DNA of 64,000 bases from Flavobacterium sandaracinum (GTDB lineage Bacteria; Bacteroidota; Bacteroidia; Flavobacteriales; Flavobacteriaceae), in NCBI RefSeq assembly GCF_004349135.1, contig NZ_SMFN01000004.1:181943-245942 (forward strand). Direction: 5' to 3'. Made by a program: the position numbers and the translations under genes. The notes under the pieces were generated by a model. The model was not told the DNA's origin, ran no database searches, and worked only from the letters and a program-made list of their open reading frames with translations. Shown one piece after another: positions 62,938 through 64,000 of the stretch. Numbering within the stretch: position 1 is the stretch's first letter; each line of letters begins with the position of its first letter.

Positions 62938-63567
62938 TTACTGATTCATCAACTCTTGGAAACAATCCACAAATTGACCTACATGGAAACCGTCCATCAA
63001 GGCATGATGCACATGAACAGACATGGCCATGGTTCTTTTTCCGTTATCAGCAATTTTCATTTTTCCAAAAGAGATTTTAGGACAGCTATCTGGAAATGTA
63101 TAACTACGGGCATGGGATAACGAGCTAAAATCCAGCCAAGGAATCGCCGAAAAGTGAATGACATTATCATCGGCAAAGTTTCGGGTAAAAAGTCCTGTCG
63201 TGGTCTGTATTCGTTCTATTTCTTTGGTGCTACTTGCTGCGAAAACTAAAAAATCAGAATTGTATTCCATTAAAGAAAATCCAAAACTGCCATCTTCACG
63301 GCCAATGGTGGCCGAAGCATTAATTTGATCACAAACGTATATTTGATCATCAGCAATTCGATACCGAAACGATTCAATTGTGTTTGCTGCTCTTAAGGTG
63401 TGGTATAAATAATAACTGAAAAAGGAGGTCTTTAAGATTTTTGCTGAAGCATAAGCTTTGGTACAATCAATTTCGACGGTGGCACCAAAAAAAGGTTCTT
63501 CAAATTGTTTAAAGAATTCAAAATGTTCTTTTCTGTTCCAATTTTCTAGGTCTAAAAGTGTTCTCAA
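62938..63567 (-). CDS. Chloramphenicol acetyltransferase-like protein
   Basis: 209 residues, the usual length of type A CAT trimers. The active-site motif HHALMDGFH carries the catalytic His and the structural Asp; SVHVHHALMD sits at about residues 184-193. Earlier NWNRKEHFEFF and SFFSYYLYHTLRAAN also match. Many such chromosomal genes do not confer drug resistance, so resistance is not claimed. Confidence 0.93.
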   Translation of the reverse strand: MRTLLDLENWNRKEHFEFFKQFEEPFFGATVEIDCTKAYASAKILKTSFFSYYLYHTLRAANTIESFRYRIADDQIYVCDQINASATIGREDGSFGFSLMEYNSDFLVFAASSTKEIERIQTTTGLFTRNFADDNVIHFSAIPWLDFSSLSHARSYTFPDSCPKISFGKMKIADNGKRTMAMSVHVHHALMDGFHVGQFVDCFQELMNQ

Positions 63568-63709
63568 GAGGATAGGATTTTAATTTTTTCAAAAGTACTT
63601 CTAATCTTCTTAAACCCGAAATTCATTTCAACAACTTTTTATGCCTAAAATCAAAAATAGGATTTAATCTAAATAGAAATTAACCATAAAAAAAGCCCTA
63701 AAAGTACAC

Positions 63710-64000
63710 TGCCCCCAAAAAGTTAGACACTATTTGGGGGCATTTTTATGGAAAGAAAAGTCAAGTATGAATACACATTTAAGCTTGAATGTGTAGAATT
63801 AGTTATCAAACAGCACAATTCCTGTGTATCTGTAGCTAATAAAAAGATGGTTCATAGATCCAGTATTAAGAAATGGGTTAGATTATACAATTATTATGGT
63901 GAAGATGGATTAATACCAAGGAAGAACCGTAGTTATAGTGATGCATTTAAATTCAATGTTTTACAATCAATTCAGAAAGATTCTTTGTCATTATTGGATA
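63710..64000 (+). mobile_element. IS3-family insertion sequence, left end
   Basis: The end begins TGCCCCCAAAAAGTTAGACA (63710), a TG-start typical of IS3/IS150 ends. A perfect hairpin TGCCCCCAAA...TTTGGGGGCA (63710-63742) with a T-run lies directly before the transposase ATG. The element runs past the right edge. Confidence 0.85.
63748..64000 (+). CDS. IS3-family transposase OrfA, partial
   Basis: About 84 residues seen from ATG 63748 (MERKVKYEYTFKLECVELV). It has the helix-turn-helix of IS3 OrfA proteins (SVSVANKKMVHRSSIKKW-like; here VSVANKKMVHRSSIKKWVRL), then YNYYGEDGLIPRKNRSY. This is the N-terminal DNA-binding part; the catalytic DDE protein would lie beyond the window. Confidence 0.88.
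   Translation, partial: MERKVKYEYTFKLECVELVIKQHNSCVSVANKKMVHRSSIKKWVRLYNYYGEDGLIPRKNRSYSDAFKFNVLQSIQKDSLSLLD

Noticed and set aside
62938..63567. Antibiotic resistance gene (CAT)
   Set aside because: The fold and active site are clear, but chromosomal CAT-like proteins often lack drug activity, so resistance is not claimed.
1..64000. CRISPR array, tRNA or rRNA genes, prophage
   Set aside because: No regularly spaced repeats, no cloverleaf with CCA or GTTCGA-type arm, and no phage structural genes were seen on reading.

Overview
The window looks like chromosome of a Flavobacterium-type bacterium (Bacteroidota). Signs seen directly are low-GC DNA, four TonB-dependent outer-membrane receptors, a DUF4270 lipoprotein, an OlsF-type aminolipid acyltransferase, a lycopene cyclase, and promoters with the Bacteroidota -7 element TAnnTTTG instead of Shine-Dalgarno-led sigma70 promoters. 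I see no rRNA, tRNA, CRISPR or prophage. Several coding starts below are shorter than the longest open frame, because the first codon there was a TTG/GTG ahead of a clear signal peptide or conserved N-terminus.

Layout. 1-1895: a receptor that runs off the left edge. 2271-7944: a minus-strand operon (truncated starch-synthase-like protein, DUF4270 lipoprotein, glmS) diverging from panC-panD (pantothenate synthesis). 8167-14087: an esterase-like protein coupled to radA, two small unknown proteins and an AsmA-like/GT51 glycosyltransferase. 14234-25422: mixed housekeeping genes (aldo/keto reductase, OmpA lipoprotein, exonuclease III, olsF, a dehydrogenase-VOC fusion, nhaA, proC). 25627-32083: a minus-strand run serS > TPR protein > DUF4286 > small protein + nucleotidyltransferase > rsmA > mgtE, in which the nucleotidyltransferase pair looks inserted. 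32417-37527: small or unknown proteins, a bacilliredoxin, lycopene cyclase and a fasciclin protein.

37810-52872 is a metal-homeostasis island and the most coherent system here. It holds a TonB receptor, a COG0523 GTPase coupled to a MerC-like membrane protein, a Fur/Zur-family regulator, a DtxR-family regulator coupled to a ZIP transporter, a FeoB-associated Cys-rich mini-protein, two FecA-like receptors with near-identical promoters, feoA-feoB, and a SCO copper chaperone. Two operator families can be read by eye. TTTAGA...TCTAAA sites lie at the promoters of all three receptors, of feoAB and of the DtxR gene itself. TGCAA...TGTTGC sites are tandem in the fur/merC divergent region. I infer separate iron (DtxR-type) and zinc (Zur-type) circuits.

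53105-63567: an M13 peptidase, EamA transporter, SDR-like protein, M28 membrane peptidase, GNAT-nitrilase, a short SSB, a histone-deacetylase-like hydrolase and a CAT-like acetyltransferase. An IS3-family element starts at 63710 and runs off the right edge. Non-coding DNA carries several Bacteroidota-style repeats: a structured element in two copies, a MITE-like inverted repeat, tandem duplications and degenerate fragments.
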